In this document: positions 6,410 through 6,770 of the stretch, one piece after another | Numbering within the stretch: position 1 is the first letter of the stretch | Layout: each line of letters starts with the position of its first letter | NCBI RefSeq assembly: GCF_000250875.1 | Contig: NZ_JH605005.1 | Coordinates: forward strand, 2,099-8,868 | Reading direction: 5' to 3' | Source: Sutterella parvirubra YIT 11816 | Lineage (GTDB): Bacteria; Pseudomonadota; Gammaproteobacteria; Burkholderiales; Burkholderiaceae_F | Length of the DNA stretch: 6,770 nucleotides | Position numbers and translations under genes: made by a program | The notes under the pieces: generated by a model | What the model saw: the letters and a program-made list of their open reading frames with translations, nothing else | Told to the model about the DNA's origin: nothing | Databases searched by the model: none

Positions 6410-6730
6410 TTACTTGATGCGCATTTCTTCCTGGCTCACGCCGCGCTTGAGCGCTTCGTTGTACCAGGCGGGCTTGCGGCCCAGCTTGCCGCAGGTTTCA
6501 GCCGGGTTTTCCGGGTTGCGGTAGTAGGGCACCGTTTCGCCGCGGGGGCGCGAGACGCGGGGCGCGCGCGGTTCGGCGAAGAGTTCCTCCTGAGTGATGT
6601 TCAGGGCCTTCACGACTTTGCGCACTTCTTCAACCGCGGCCTTGCGCAGTTCCGATTCGCGTTCGTTGATGGCGAGACGGTCGGCGGCAATCTTTTCAAT
6701 GTCGGCGTAAATCTGCTCAAGCGTGGGCAT
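6410..6730 (-). CDS. H-NS-family nucleoid-associated protein
   Basis: This is a small DNA-binding protein of 106 residues that would bind AT-rich DNA, form oligomers and silence genes. Residues 1-50 form a charged, heptad-rich helix (EKIAADRLAINERESELRKAA region) for oligomerisation. A basic Pro/Arg-rich linker follows (about 54-65), then the C-terminal H-NS domain: VPYYRNPENPAETC and the DNA-contact loop GKLGRKPAW (81-89), followed by YNEALKRGVSQEEM. E. coli H-NS has TWTGQGRTPAVI here, so the glutamine of the Q-G-R hook is leucine and the aromatic W of TWTG is cysteine. The start is supported by GAGGAG (6740-6745 on the minus strand), 9 bases upstream. The gene is monocistronic, converging on the oxidoreductase across a strong terminator. 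Its promoter lies right of the window. Confidence 0.9.
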   Translation of the reverse strand: MPTLEQIYADIEKIAADRLAINERESELRKAAVEEVRKVVKALNITQEELFAEPRAPRVSRPRGETVPYYRNPENPAETCGKLGRKPAWYNEALKRGVSQEEMRIK

Positions 6731-6739
6731 GGGAGTGAT

Positions 6740-6745
6740 CTCCTC
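6740..6745 (-). promoter_or_regulatory. Ribosome binding site of the H-NS-like gene
   Basis: GAGGAG on the minus strand lies nine bases before the ATG at 6730. It follows an A/T-rich leader (6746-6755), unlike the GC-rich surroundings, which fits a highly expressed gene with an unstructured start. Confidence 0.75.
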
Positions 6746-6770
6746 AAAAAAGGAAGTTTTGTTGATCGGA

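Noticed and set aside
6731..6743. A short inverted repeat GGAG/CTCC before the H-NS-like gene, possible operator
   Set aside because: The arms are only four bases and one of them is part of the ribosome binding site, so chance is the simpler explanation.

Overview
The window is GC-rich, has short intergenic gaps, and contains only bacterial gene types. A short H-NS-family protein at the right end, a YbhG/YbhF/YbhS-type exporter operon at the left end and strong Shine-Dalgarno sites together suggest a proteobacterium. A betaproteobacterium of the Burkholderiales, perhaps Sutterellaceae-like, is my best guess. That is inferred from protein character, not from a marker gene. I see no rRNA, tRNA, CRISPR array, insertion sequence or phage gene.

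Region 1 (1-3130, + strand) is one operon for a tripartite ABC exporter: the C-terminal part of a HlyD-type membrane fusion protein, a double ATP-binding cassette protein, and an ABC-2 permease. As sequenced, the operon looks broken twice. The first ATPase domain is interrupted by a one-base loss in a G run at 840-843. The permease keeps its N-terminal 170 or so residues, then jumps to what reads as the extreme C-terminus of such a permease, with a TGA just before the end. The second permease usual for these systems is absent. Region 2 (3162-3770, +) is a TetR/AcrR-type repressor just downstream, a likely regulator of the exporter.

Region 3 (3792-4940, - strand) is a tandem pair: a Nudix hydrolase of the ADP-ribose pyrophosphatase type followed by a GNAT acetyltransferase, converging on the TetR gene. 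Region 4 (5093-6325, +) is a divergently transcribed FAD-dependent oxidoreductase of the DAO/DadA superfamily. Region 5 (6410-6730, -) is an H-NS-like nucleoid protein. It converges on the oxidoreductase across a strong terminator that works in both directions.

The exporter genes and TetR plausibly formed one functional unit. The Nudix/GNAT pair, the oxidoreductase and the H-NS gene look like independent housekeeping or accessory genes. I did not find a convincing undescribed system. The most informative signal is the decay, or possible assembly damage, of the exporter operon.
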